DNA of 64,000 nt. Source: Lachnospiraceae bacterium (GTDB lineage: Bacteria > Bacillota > Clostridia > Lachnospirales > Lachnospiraceae). Both the position numbers and the translations under genes were made by a program. Under the pieces are notes generated by a model that did not search any database, was not told where the DNA came from, and saw nothing but the letters and a program-made list of their open reading frames with translations. Shown piece by piece: positions 43,386 through 51,959 of this stretch. Positions within the stretch are counted from its first letter, which is position 1. Each line of letters opens with the position of its first letter. The DNA lies in contig QXXL01000019.1 in assembly GCA_009911505.1 (NCBI GenBank), forward strand, positions 1 through 64,000. Reading direction: 5' to 3'.

Positions 43386-44537
43386 CTACCATCTGTATGC
43401 TCCCGGCACGTCATATTCTCTCCAGTTCACGGACAGCGCCCTTGCAATGGTCTCCTCCATCCTGGCGATCCTGCCTCCTTCCTCGCCTTCGCAGGCAAGC
43501 ATGTAGAGGATCTCGGAAATGCCGAAATAGATGTCATGCGCCGTACAGGGGCCTTCCCCGTACTGTGCCACAAACAGGTCCACCGCCTCCGCTGCATATT
43601 TCCGTGCAATGCCCAGCTTGTCCATGACGCCCTTCATGCAGTTGACAGGGTTCATGACCTCGACCTTCAGCAGCTTCACAAGGTTCCCGGCGGCAAGCTG
43701 GTACTTCCCGTACAGGAGCTTCAGCTGGTCGTCGAACTCACTGATCTTTGTGCCGTTCCTGTGCCCCAGCCTCAGCGGGCTGCCCAGGCTGATGGTGGTG
43801 TTCTCCTTTCCGGATACCAGCATGGGGAAGATGTTCGCCCCGCCGGAGCCTGTGTCGGATGTGGTGATCCTTACCACGGGCTTCATCTCATCGGGCGTCT
43901 TCCCATGCAGGGCCAGTTCTTTTTTGTAGGCATCCAGCAGTCCGTCCTCCCCGGAAAGCTCCCAGAGGGCGGATGCCATGTCATGCTCATAGAAGCCGGC
44001 AAGGTAGATGCAGCCCTTGAAGTTCCCTGTCAGGTAGTCCACGGAATGCAGGAAGACCTGCTCCATGTCAAGCACCGCATAATCGTGGCAGTCGCCTCCC
44101 AATACTGCGGATACCTTACCTTCCGAGATGCGCAGCAGCGCCTCGCCCTTTGCCACCTTCAGGCAGTCGTTCAGGATTCGCGCATACACGCTCTTTTCCA
44201 CCCTGCGCAGCCCCGCGCCGGAGATTCCTGCGCGGTCAAGGATGCTCTTGATCGCGCAGCTCCTTACCGGGTAATACTGGTTCCTTACCTTCAGGAGCAG
44301 GCCCGTGTTGATGATGGTGTCCGTGATGATGTCCTCATCCAGCCCCTCGTCCGCATACTTCTCCTTCAGTTCCTCCTCCACTTTGCTCCCGCTGGTGATC
44401 GCCACCAGACGCAGGTTTCTGGAGTTCCTCCTTTCCCAGAATGAATTCCTGCCGATGCTTTTCAGGCAGTCAAGGAAATCCTCCTGCTTCTGGAATACGC
44501 CGCGGTAGCCGTCGGCAAATACTCTTGTTTCATTCAT
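43386..44537 (-). CDS. Phage/plasmid-type protein of unknown function, first gene of the operon
   Basis: The 383-aa product (MNETRVFADGYRGVFQ...) has alternating alpha/beta segments such as LLLKVRNQYYPVRSCAIKSILDRAGISG and PVVRITTSDTGSGGANIFPMLVSG. The layout recalls DUF932-type phage/plasmid proteins, but I am not sure. ATG 44537 follows AGGTGG. It is preceded by a leader with a terminator hairpin, so the whole 44.5-31.9 kb set may be controlled there. Confidence 0.55.
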   Translation of the reverse strand: MNETRVFADGYRGVFQKQEDFLDCLKSIGRNSFWERRNSRNLRLVAITSGSKVEEELKEKYADEGLDEDIITDTIINTGLLLKVRNQYYPVRSCAIKSILDRAGISGAGLRRVEKSVYARILNDCLKVAKGEALLRISEGKVSAVLGGDCHDYAVLDMEQVFLHSVDYLTGNFKGCIYLAGFYEHDMASALWELSGEDGLLDAYKKELALHGKTPDEMKPVVRITTSDTGSGGANIFPMLVSGKENTTISLGSPLRLGHRNGTKISEFDDQLKLLYGKYQLAAGNLVKLLKVEVMNPVNCMKGVMDKLGIARKYAAEAVDLFVAQYGEGPCTAHDIYFGISEILYMLACEGEEGGRIARMEETIARALSVNWREYDVPGAYRW

Positions 44538-44628
44538 TTTTCGTTCCACCTTTCTTTTCTCTCCGTTTGCGGAGGTTATTTTTATCCAGCCGCTTATGCG
44601 GACAAGCCCTCATGGGCATTTCTGGCAA

Positions 44629-44662
44629 CAAAAAAGGAATGGCCCCTGACGGTTTCCATTCC
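44629..44662 (-). terminator. Terminator hairpin in the operon leader (possible attenuator)
   Basis: On the minus strand GGAATGG and CCATTCC pair around a 13-nt loop and are followed at once by TTTTTT. It lies about 90 nt before the first gene of the long minus-strand operon, so transcription from an upstream promoter must pass it. Confidence 0.6.
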
Positions 44663-45289
44663 ATACTGCGTGTGGTGATCCACAAATCTGTTTTTGTCCC
44701 TTACAGTTATACACATCCTGCGGAAACAAAAAAGTGCCAAAAGACTGCCATGCCCATACATGGTATCCTCTGACACTACTTACAATCTTAAACAGCGTAT
44801 GCCCCGGTTCTCCAAGAAGGAGCCGGAACCCGACGGTTGCCCCGGAGGGTGCGGACATATCGGGTATGTCCTGCCTGTCCCCGTTCCCCGTTTACAGGTT
44901 TCGCATAAAAATCAATTACGGGTTTATATTAACACAATATCTTGTATCATGTCAACTCGAATATACTATATATTCCATATCCTTTTGCTTCTATTTTCAT
45001 CCACAAAACTTTTTTCAAATTTTTTTAAAATTTTTCAAGTTTTTATCCCCTTCCGGATATTTACTTTATAGATCAGCTTTCTATCGTGGCTGGTCATCCG
45101 TTCTTTGACAACTGAAGAACATACACCATCATGTATATGGGTTCTGGTGGGTGGCTCCCTACTCATGGTCTGCTATCCGTCCGGATTGAATTGCACACAG
45201 TGCAGCCAGGCAACGCGGCCGGGGAGGGCGCAGGAGACGGTGATGGGAGGTATGTGTAGATTACTTATCAACTTTTAATGAGGTTTATT
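44663..45289. other. Control region and element boundary, no gene seen
   Basis: The left part (44663-44900) is a GC-rich leader on the minus strand with several short stems (for example GACAT-N7-ATGTC near 44853-44871). Around 44900-45060 it becomes AT-rich, with a T-rich tract. From 45100 to 45260 it is GC-rich again and then turns AT-rich at the xis gene. Promoters for both the minus operon and xis/int must lie here, and an origin or attachment-arm function is possible. Confidence 0.4.
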
Positions 45290-45508
45290 ATGAACAAAAC
45301 AAAAATTGATTTAACGCAATATAACGATTTTCGCAAATATTCTGTTGAAGAAATATCACAAATGCTGGGGATAGGCAAAACAAAAACAAGAGAATTACTA
45401 CAAAGCAGACTTCTGCCAGTGACCAAAATAGGGCGTGATTATTTTACGTCAAAAACAGCAATTCAAGAATTTTTAGCGAGAAACATAGGAAAAGAACTAT
45501 ATTTTTAA
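45290..45508 (+). CDS. Excisionase-like DNA-binding protein (Tn916 Xis type)
   Basis: The 72-aa product has a winged-helix/HTH_17 layout (YSVEEISQMLGIGKTKTRELLQSRLLPVTKIGRDYFTSKTAIQEFLARN) like Tn916 Xis. ATG 45290 follows a GAGG site. It lies 112 nt before the integrase gene on the same strand, the classic xis-int order. It bends DNA at the element ends to favour excision. Confidence 0.88.
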   Translation: MNKTKIDLTQYNDFRKYSVEEISQMLGIGKTKTRELLQSRLLPVTKIGRDYFTSKTAIQEFLARNIGKELYF

Positions 45509-45620
45509 TTAGCAAATTACATTGTCAAACCAGTTTCCTTGTAATATAATGCTTATACGACTTACTGCTTCCATTCGCAATAAGGGTAAAGTTCTTTTCT
45601 ACAGAAAGGAGCGTATAGCT

Positions 45621-46817
45621 ATGGCGAATGAAACAGCAACAAAACCTCGGCGCAGCAAAGGTGACGGTACAATATTCAAAAATAACAAAGGAAGGTGGAT
45701 AGCTCGATACAACAGGAAGGGAATGCCTCCCAAAGAATTCTCCGGTAAAACGAAAGCGGAGGTCAAGGCAAAGCTGGACGAATACAAATTCCTGGTGCAA
45801 TCCGGGGAAGCAGTCAGCCTAAAGCTCACAGTGGAACAATATTCTATCAAGTTCTTGCATTATAAGAGCCAACAGGTTATTCGTAAAAACCTGAAGCAGA
45901 CTGCATATGATCGCACGGAGTCCATTTTTGAAAGCCATATCAAACCACATCCTATATCCCGGATTCTGATGTGCAATCTGAAAGCCTCAGATATTCAGGG
46001 ACTGATTGATGAACTGCAGCCTAAATACAGTTATTCCACAATCAGAAAGGTATACCTGTTTTTGCACTCTATGATTAAATATGGCAAAACGGAAAAGGAT
46101 CTTCCTAAGACTTATGACCCGTTTCTTACCGTTGAAATGCCAGATGAATCGGCGGTTGGCGTAAAAACGAAGCAGATTGAGATTATACCAGAGGAATCTA
46201 TGGAGATGATCAAGGAGATGGCTCTTTCCTATAAGTCTGATGGGACATTGAATTACCGCTATGGCCCTGCACTTGTATTTGTTTTGAATACCGGACTAAG
46301 GGAAGGAGAACTTCTGGCAATTTCCAGGAATGGAATCCAACAGGATGCGGAAGGTCGTAAAAGTATCCATATTTCTGAGACTGTCAGCAATGTGAAAAAC
46401 AGGGATAAGCGAATTTCAAAGCATTACACCCAGATTATCACGCCGCCAAAGTATCCTCGAAGCAACAGGGTAATCCCTTTAAATCAGGAAGCTCTGGAAT
46501 GCCTGAACATCATGCTGGATACTTATGGGCAGCATCAGATCAGGGATGACTTAATCGTCTGCACCAATACCGGCAATTTCCCTACCAGTCGGAATATACA
46601 GGAAACTCTCGACAGAATTTTACGCAAATGCGGACTGCCCCATTATGGCACTCATGCACTGAGACACACCTTTGCAACAAGACTACTTAGTAAAACATCA
46701 AGTCATCAAGATATAAAAGCAGTGGCCGAACTGCTGGGGGATGACTACAAGGTCGTTATTAAGACATATCTTCATACGGATACCGGCGGAAAGCATGATT
46801 TAGTGGATCAATTATAA
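45621..46817 (+). CDS. int: Tyrosine recombinase (Tn916-type integrase)
   Basis: The 398-aa product has an N-terminal arm-binding domain (GDGTIFKNNKGRWIARYNRKG), a core-binding SAM-like domain and a catalytic domain with Arg in TGLREGELLAI, HALRHTFATRLL, and the Tyr in VVIKTYLHTD. ATG 45621 follows AAGGAG, with 10 nt spacing. It points at tRNA-Cys 190 bp away, so that gene or its neighbourhood is the likely attachment site. Confidence 0.93.
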   Translation: MANETATKPRRSKGDGTIFKNNKGRWIARYNRKGMPPKEFSGKTKAEVKAKLDEYKFLVQSGEAVSLKLTVEQYSIKFLHYKSQQVIRKNLKQTAYDRTESIFESHIKPHPISRILMCNLKASDIQGLIDELQPKYSYSTIRKVYLFLHSMIKYGKTEKDLPKTYDPFLTVEMPDESAVGVKTKQIEIIPEESMEMIKEMALSYKSDGTLNYRYGPALVFVLNTGLREGELLAISRNGIQQDAEGRKSIHISETVSNVKNRDKRISKHYTQIITPPKYPRSNRVIPLNQEALECLNIMLDTYGQHQIRDDLIVCTNTGNFPTSRNIQETLDRILRKCGLPHYGTHALRHTFATRLLSKTSSHQDIKAVAELLGDDYKVVIKTYLHTDTGGKHDLVDQL

Positions 46818-46978
46818 GACCTATGCCTTTCCACTTACTTACCACCTTATGAAAAGATTTTATTCGATTTTGAACGGTCTAAAACGGTGCTTGTAAAAAA
46901 AAGAAATTTTGAAAAAATAACCAAAAAAAGAACGGAGGCTTAGGTCTAAAAGGACAATGAGAGAAAGAGTGGGTAACA

Positions 46979-47004
46979 AAAAACCCCGAAAAATCGGGGT
47001 TTTT
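46979..47004. terminator. Rho-independent terminator between int and tRNA-Cys
   Basis: CCCCGA and TCGGGG close a small loop, with an A-run before and TTTTT after. It can end both the int transcript and the tRNA transcript coming from the right. Confidence 0.85.
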
Positions 47005-47007
47005 GAG

Positions 47008-47079
47008 AGGCGCAGACCGGATTTGAACCGGTGCGTACTGGTGTTGCAGACCATTGCCTTACCGCTTGGCTACTGCGCC
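47008..47079 (-). tRNA. tRNA-Cys (GCA)
   Basis: The minus strand folds with acceptor GGCGCAG/CTGCGCC, anticodon stem TGGT/ACCA, loop CTGCAAC (anticodon GCA) and T-arm ACCGG/CCGGT. The top pair of the anticodon stem (A-G) is mismatched. The discriminator is T and no CCA is encoded. It is the complete copy next to the integrase. Confidence 0.9.
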
Positions 47080-47119
47080 CTATACTACGTTTTATTCAGT
47101 TTTTTTATGATGACATAGA

Positions 47120-47157
47120 TGTTGCAGACCATTGCCTTACCACTTGGCTACTGCGCC
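47120..47157 (-). pseudogene. 5' half of a second tRNA-Cys
   Basis: Thirty-eight bases repeat the 5' end of tRNA-Cys (acceptor strand, D arm and anticodon arm up to TGCAAC) with one mismatch, then the similarity stops inside the anticodon loop. The anticodon loop is a known crossover point for tyrosine integrases. This is therefore probably the host-side half left by integration, with the complete copy brought in or duplicated. Confidence 0.75.
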
Positions 47158-47189
47158 ATACACTATTTTAGATCTGAAAATACGATATA

Positions 47190-47218
47190 ATCATAACAAA
47201 AAACAATTTTTACGTCAA
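47190..47218 (-). promoter_or_regulatory. Sigma-A promoter for the tRNA-Cys pair
   Basis: On the minus strand TTGACG (47218-47213) and TATGAT (47195-47190) are 17 bp apart. The start would fall just before the truncated tRNA-Cys and read on into the complete gene. Confidence 0.7.
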
Positions 47219-47296
47219 GCATTTTTTGGCGTGTTTGACTATTTATAAAATACTATTCAACATCCCAATAAACTGCCAAACACGCCCTATTCTTTA

Positions 47297-48352
47297 TTAT
47301 GCTATAAACTTGCCTTTCAATGTCGCATAACTGCCCGCGCCAACCGCTTTCACATTTACAATTTCATATGAGTATTCCCTTCCTGGCTGCAAAGCTTCGG
47401 AAAGATGCACTTCACATTCGTCATCATCCCATTCTACATAAGAGGATTTGGACGAATAAGCCTTTCCAGACATATCTTTTATTAAAACATAACTGCTGCC
47501 CTTAAACGCTATATTCTTATTAAAATCAAAACTCACTGTATACTCCATCCTGCCATCATCATAATCTGCGTCATATTCTGCTTTTTTGATGAACAGATTA
47601 TTGTTTTGAACAGGCACTTTTACTTTTACTGTAATTGTATCGTAGGCAGAAGCCCCAAACGGCTTAATTCCTGAAATCTTAATATTATATGTCCTGCCAT
47701 ATTTCATTTTATTAATATAAATCTCGCATTCATCATCATCCCTGTCTATGAGATGCCCTTTATAAGATTTTCCTTTATTATCCTTAATAGAAGTAATTTT
47801 AGCATTCCATTTCCAAATTACTTTTGATGCAAACTTAACATCAATCACTCCGTCCTCTTCCACTTCAACATGGGCAACCTTAACCTTTTTGGAAACTTCT
47901 TTTTTCGTTGGAAGCTTTACTTTTATGGTAAGCTTGCAATAAGAAGAGGAATGGTAAGGTTTAATTCCATCAATTACAATTGTGTATGTGCGACCCCTTT
48001 TTAAACCGTCAGCCATAATATCACATTCGTCATCATCTAAATCACTTAAATATGCATGATAAGATTTTCCTTTATTGTCTTTTATAGAAGTAACTTTTGC
48101 TGTGGGTTTCCAGGACACACGGGTTAGAAAATCAATTTCCAATTCAGATGGCATATTATAATTATTTGTCTGATAGCCACCCGTTACTGTATCTTTGTAT
48201 TTTACACTTTTTACTTTGATAGAATTTTTGGCGCCAGATGTCTTCGCACTAAAATCCAGCCTTAAAGAAGATGCCTCCGCTGCCTGCGGCATTATACCAA
48301 CTAGTATGCAGGCAATTAATAGAGCATAACATAATTTTTTAATTTTACCCAT
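47297..48352 (-). CDS. Secreted protein with three repeats
   Basis: The 351-aa product has a signal peptide (KKLCYALLIACILVGIMPQAAEA) and three domains of about 100 aa, each with SIKDNKGKSY or DMSGKAYSS, then an acidic motif: LDDDECD, RDDDECE and WDDDECE, followed by GRTYxIxIxGIKP. The acidic runs with one Cys each could bind calcium or another metal, or form disulfides. AGGAGG precedes the ATG. No family is known to me. It probably acts outside the cell or in the wall. Confidence 0.75.
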   Translation of the reverse strand: MGKIKKLCYALLIACILVGIMPQAAEASSLRLDFSAKTSGAKNSIKVKSVKYKDTVTGGYQTNNYNMPSELEIDFLTRVSWKPTAKVTSIKDNKGKSYHAYLSDLDDDECDIMADGLKRGRTYTIVIDGIKPYHSSSYCKLTIKVKLPTKKEVSKKVKVAHVEVEEDGVIDVKFASKVIWKWNAKITSIKDNKGKSYKGHLIDRDDDECEIYINKMKYGRTYNIKISGIKPFGASAYDTITVKVKVPVQNNNLFIKKAEYDADYDDGRMEYTVSFDFNKNIAFKGSSYVLIKDMSGKAYSSKSSYVEWDDDECEVHLSEALQPGREYSYEIVNVKAVGAGSYATLKGKFIA

Positions 48353-48510
48353 TTTTTTCCTCCTTTATTTATCTTATTAATGTTATGATTATATTATAAG
48401 GCTGGTTCATTAAAATGTCAAAAAAAAAATAGTACGCCCATGCAACAATTTCTTAAAATTTCTACACTAATATATGTCACTGGCCAAACAAATTTTAATG
48501 GGGGAACGTT

Positions 48511-49038
48511 ATGAACCAAGATCTGCAGCAGATAAAAAAGGCAAAATCAGGCGATACAGGCGCGTTTGCAGAATTATACCGCACTATCTATGCTGATTTG
48601 TACCGGTTTGCCCTTTATACATTAAAAAATCCCGCTGATGCGGAGGACGCTGTCAGCGAAACTGTTATGGATGCATTTTCATCCATACGCAAACTTCGTT
48701 CCGAAGATTCTTTTAGGCCATGGATTTTTAAAATCCTATCCGTCAAATGCAAACGGCGCTTTCTGGAATACAGCAGCCAGCCAGATGAACTGACAGCAGA
48801 TATCCCGGACGGTAATAGTATACATGACCTAGCGGAGGGCATAGATTTGCGGACGCAATTTTTCCGGCTGAAAAACGAAGAACGGCTGATTATCAGTATG
48901 CATGTTTTTGCAGGTTACAGCAGCCGTGAAATCGCAGGCATTCTCCATATGAATGCTAATACGGTACGTTCTAAAGAAAGCCGTGCCTTAAAGAAACTTT
49001 TAGAACAACTCAGTGATTCGGACAGGAAGGAAAGGTGA
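48511..49038 (+). CDS. ECF RNA polymerase sigma factor
   Basis: The 175-aa product has region 2 (LYRFALYTLKNPADAEDAVSETVMDAFSSIRKL) and region 4 (RLIISMHVFAGYSSREIAGILHMNANTVRSKESRALKKLLEQL). ATG 48511 follows GGGGGAACGTT. The next gene starts 4 nt after its stop, the usual sigma/anti-sigma coupling. Confidence 0.93.
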   Translation: MNQDLQQIKKAKSGDTGAFAELYRTIYADLYRFALYTLKNPADAEDAVSETVMDAFSSIRKLRSEDSFRPWIFKILSVKCKRRFLEYSSQPDELTADIPDGNSIHDLAEGIDLRTQFFRLKNEERLIISMHVFAGYSSREIAGILHMNANTVRSKESRALKKLLEQLSDSDRKER

Positions 49039-49042
49039 ACAT

Positions 49043-51118
49043 ATGAATGAACAAGAATTATTAAATAAAATCAAACAAACCGCCGAGCAGGAGGTGATTC
49101 CGGAAACCCTTATGCCGCAGCAGATCCACAAACGCCTAATTAGAGTCAAAAAAACACGCCCTATTACTCAGTTTCCAATTAAAAAAGCCGTATCCTCCGC
49201 CGCTGTTTTACTGTTATTCGGAGTCCTCTCCATTGTAGCGTGGAAGACGGGACGTATTTCACCTGATAAAAAAGGGTATGTTTTGGAAAATGATACTACA
49301 ACTGACAACTCTGTACCAGCAGGCGCCAGCGGCCCACAACGCAATCTTAAATTCAGCCCGCCAGATTCAGAAAAGGACGAAACAGCTCAAAAACCCTCCA
49401 TCGAACCTAAAGCAAATGCAGGCGAGCTTTACAAAATTGCGGCAAATTACCAGGAAGTATATGATGTATTGCAGTCCTCCTTTGAATTACATCAAAAATA
49501 CCGGGCAGAATCAAATACAGATGGCGCTTGCGAAAAATCTGCTGAAGATACCGTTACCGAATATTCTAAAAATGCTTCAGGAGCCGAACAGAAGATTCTT
49601 TATTCAACTACAAACCTGCAAACACAGGGGGTAGATGAAAGTGACAGTATTAAAACCGACGGGCAATATATTTATACTATTGCGGGGGCAACCTTAAAAA
49701 TCACTGACACCTTTGGGGGCAAGTTAAAACCTGCAGGCGCAATCACCCCTGACCTTGACGCATCGGATCATATCCTGGAGTTTTACATTGACCAGAATAT
49801 GCTGTTTTTACTGGTACAGCATTACGAAACTACAATTACAGAAGAAACATACTATACAGATACAGACGAAAAATCGGGTGTTATCCCCTTAAACAGCTGT
49901 GATAAAATTGCTTCATTTGACGCAAATTCGTCCACCATCCTTTATACCTATGATATCTCATCCCCTGCTAACCCTATACTGGCCGGGACAGTAGAGCAGG
50001 ACGGAAATTATTATACTTCCCGGAAAATAGGGGATATGATTTACCTTTTTACACAGCAAGGGTTAAATGCTGATAATTTTAACGGATTTATCCCTTGTAT
50101 CAACAATGAAAAAATCCCTTGTGGCAATATCTATATTTCAGAGAAAGGAAATGAGGGTTTTCTCATATCATCTATTAACGTTTCCGAACCGGACAAAATC
50201 CTGGATAAAGTAATGCTTGTCCATAACTCTGTAAATGTCTATGTTACAACGGATGCTATTTATTTGTACCATTCTGATTACCAGGCCGCTGATACGCTGA
50301 CTAAGATCGCCAAATTTTCAATTGACGGCGGTATTATTAACGCTGTAAACGCTACATCGGTAAAGGGGGAAATCTTCGATACTTTTGCCGTGAATGCTTA
50401 CCAGGATACACTGCGCGTCCTTACCACACTTTATGACCAGAACGGTAATACAGACAACCACCTGTATATATTAGACAGTGAACTGAACCTAATTGGAGCA
50501 TTGGATGGCATTGCACGCGGTGAAGAAATTTATGCCGCCCGGTATTTGGATAAAACTGTTTACTTTATTACTTATAAAGATACAGATCCCCTGTTCGTTG
50601 TAGATTTATCGAATAACACAAATCCTGTGGTATTAGGTGAACTTAAAATCAGCGGTTTTTCAGAATACCTACATTTCTGGGGAAAGGATCAGCTGCTTGG
50701 TATCGGATATGAAACTGATCCGGACAACGGTGAGCGTAAAGGCTTAAAGCTCGTAATGTTTGATATTTCAAATCCCATGGACTTAAAAGTAATTGACAGC
50801 CTGGTTTTAAAGGACAGTTTATATTCCCCAGCTCTTTATCATTATAAATGCGCGCTTGCCGACCCGTCCTTAAATCTGATTGGATTTGCGGCGGAATACA
50901 GCAATAATAACGCAGCTTATAATGTCTATTCTTTTTCAAACGGCCGTTTTGTCCCTAAGCTAAGTGAAACATTACAGGACTCCCAGTATATTTCCTATGA
51001 GTCCGTGCGGGGAATTTATATTGGGGATACATTTTTTATCGTATGCCCTACAGAAATAAAATCATATGAAATGGCCAACGGATTTCGTAAATTAGAGCAT
51101 TTAGATTTAACAGATTGA
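49043..51118 (+). CDS. Membrane-anchored beta-propeller protein (PF09826-like), sigma partner
   Basis: The 691-aa product has a cytoplasmic N-terminus, one membrane helix (VSSAAVLLLFGVLSIVAW, about 52-70), a linker, and a large extracellular propeller that opens with the hallmark LQTQGVDESDSIKTDGQYIYTI. ATG 49043 follows AGGAAAGGTG. The architecture parallels the protein at 26371-27837 though the sequences differ. It probably restrains the sigma factor and senses an envelope signal. Confidence 0.85.
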   Translation: MNEQELLNKIKQTAEQEVIPETLMPQQIHKRLIRVKKTRPITQFPIKKAVSSAAVLLLFGVLSIVAWKTGRISPDKKGYVLENDTTTDNSVPAGASGPQRNLKFSPPDSEKDETAQKPSIEPKANAGELYKIAANYQEVYDVLQSSFELHQKYRAESNTDGACEKSAEDTVTEYSKNASGAEQKILYSTTNLQTQGVDESDSIKTDGQYIYTIAGATLKITDTFGGKLKPAGAITPDLDASDHILEFYIDQNMLFLLVQHYETTITEETYYTDTDEKSGVIPLNSCDKIASFDANSSTILYTYDISSPANPILAGTVEQDGNYYTSRKIGDMIYLFTQQGLNADNFNGFIPCINNEKIPCGNIYISEKGNEGFLISSINVSEPDKILDKVMLVHNSVNVYVTTDAIYLYHSDYQAADTLTKIAKFSIDGGIINAVNATSVKGEIFDTFAVNAYQDTLRVLTTLYDQNGNTDNHLYILDSELNLIGALDGIARGEEIYAARYLDKTVYFITYKDTDPLFVVDLSNNTNPVVLGELKISGFSEYLHFWGKDQLLGIGYETDPDNGERKGLKLVMFDISNPMDLKVIDSLVLKDSLYSPALYHYKCALADPSLNLIGFAAEYSNNNAAYNVYSFSNGRFVPKLSETLQDSQYISYESVRGIYIGDTFFIVCPTEIKSYEMANGFRKLEHLDLTD

Positions 51119-51345
51119 CAAAAAGACAAGGAAACCCTACACCTGTCCGACATAAATAAGAAATCTTCTGTAGGTCAGCCGAAACCGCTCCCTATAGTTT
51201 TCCTAAATCGTGTTTGAAAAACATTTTACATAAATAAATTTCCAAATATGTTGTTAGTAATACTAAATATGACATAGTATTGTTGGAAAATAAAAGCGGA
51301 TTTTGTATAATTAGACAAATAAAAATAAATACAGGGAGGAGAAAA

Positions 51346-51942
51346 ATGGGACATTTACAATATCCGCTTAAAGTTTTTATTTCTTATAGCCATCAAGATA
51401 AACTTCTAAAGGAACATCTAATAAAACATCTCAACTCTATGATCCGACAAAAATATATTGAACTGTGGCATGATGATATGATGTTGCCGGGATCCAGTAT
51501 TGATGACGATATATTTAGGGCAATGTCACAATGTGATATCGCATTGCTTCTTATCAGTTCAGACTATCTGGCATCCGATTACTGTTATTCCACAGAAATG
51601 GAAGCTTTTATGAATAGCCGGAAAAATGGTAAGATCGTCATTCCTGTTATGTTAAGGCCTGTGGATCTAAAAGGCACTCCTTTTGACGGCCTAAAATCCC
51701 TTCCAGAAGACAGAAAAGCAGTAAGCAGCTACAAAGACCAGGATGATGCCATGCAGTCAATTGCATCCGGCATTAGAAGAGTCGTTGAAAATGCATATCA
51801 AAAATCCATACCTGGAATGAATAATGCACCCTTAAAGGGAAACCATAGCCAGAATACACCTCATCCGTCATCCCATGTTAACTATGGCTTTGAATTTCAA
51901 GGAAATCAAATTAATGGAGGGTTCTTTAAAATTGAACAATAA
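51346..51942 (+). CDS. TIR-domain protein, first gene of a four-gene operon
   Basis: The 198-aa product has a TIR domain (residues 7-145: LKVFISYSHQDKLLKEHL, LWHDDMMLPGSSIDDDI, DIALLLISSDYLASDYCYSTEMEAF). Glu84 is in the position of the NAD-hydrolysing Glu of active TIRs. The short tail ends YGFEFQGNQINGGFFKIEQ, like the beta segments that link effector domains to partners. ATG 51346 follows GGGAGGAGA. It is probably an NADase or nucleotide-signal enzyme held by the downstream proteins; activity is inferred. Confidence 0.9.
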   Translation: MGHLQYPLKVFISYSHQDKLLKEHLIKHLNSMIRQKYIELWHDDMMLPGSSIDDDIFRAMSQCDIALLLISSDYLASDYCYSTEMEAFMNSRKNGKIVIPVMLRPVDLKGTPFDGLKSLPEDRKAVSSYKDQDDAMQSIASGIRRVVENAYQKSIPGMNNAPLKGNHSQNTPHPSSHVNYGFEFQGNQINGGFFKIEQ

Positions 51943-51959
51943 ACGGGAGGGCTTTAATA

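Noticed and set aside
43302-44444. Long plus-strand frame of 380 codons
   Set aside because: It is antisense to the operon genes at 42927-44537, has no ribosome site and no domain; high GC content explains the lack of stops.
44629-45260. A known riboswitch or oriT in the leader region
   Set aside because: Stems are present, but I could not match any known riboswitch core or a nic-site consensus, and no relaxase gene is nearby to support oriT.
47120-47157. Second functional tRNA-Cys gene
   Set aside because: The sequence stops matching in the anticodon loop and lacks the T arm and the 3' acceptor strand, so it cannot fold as a tRNA.
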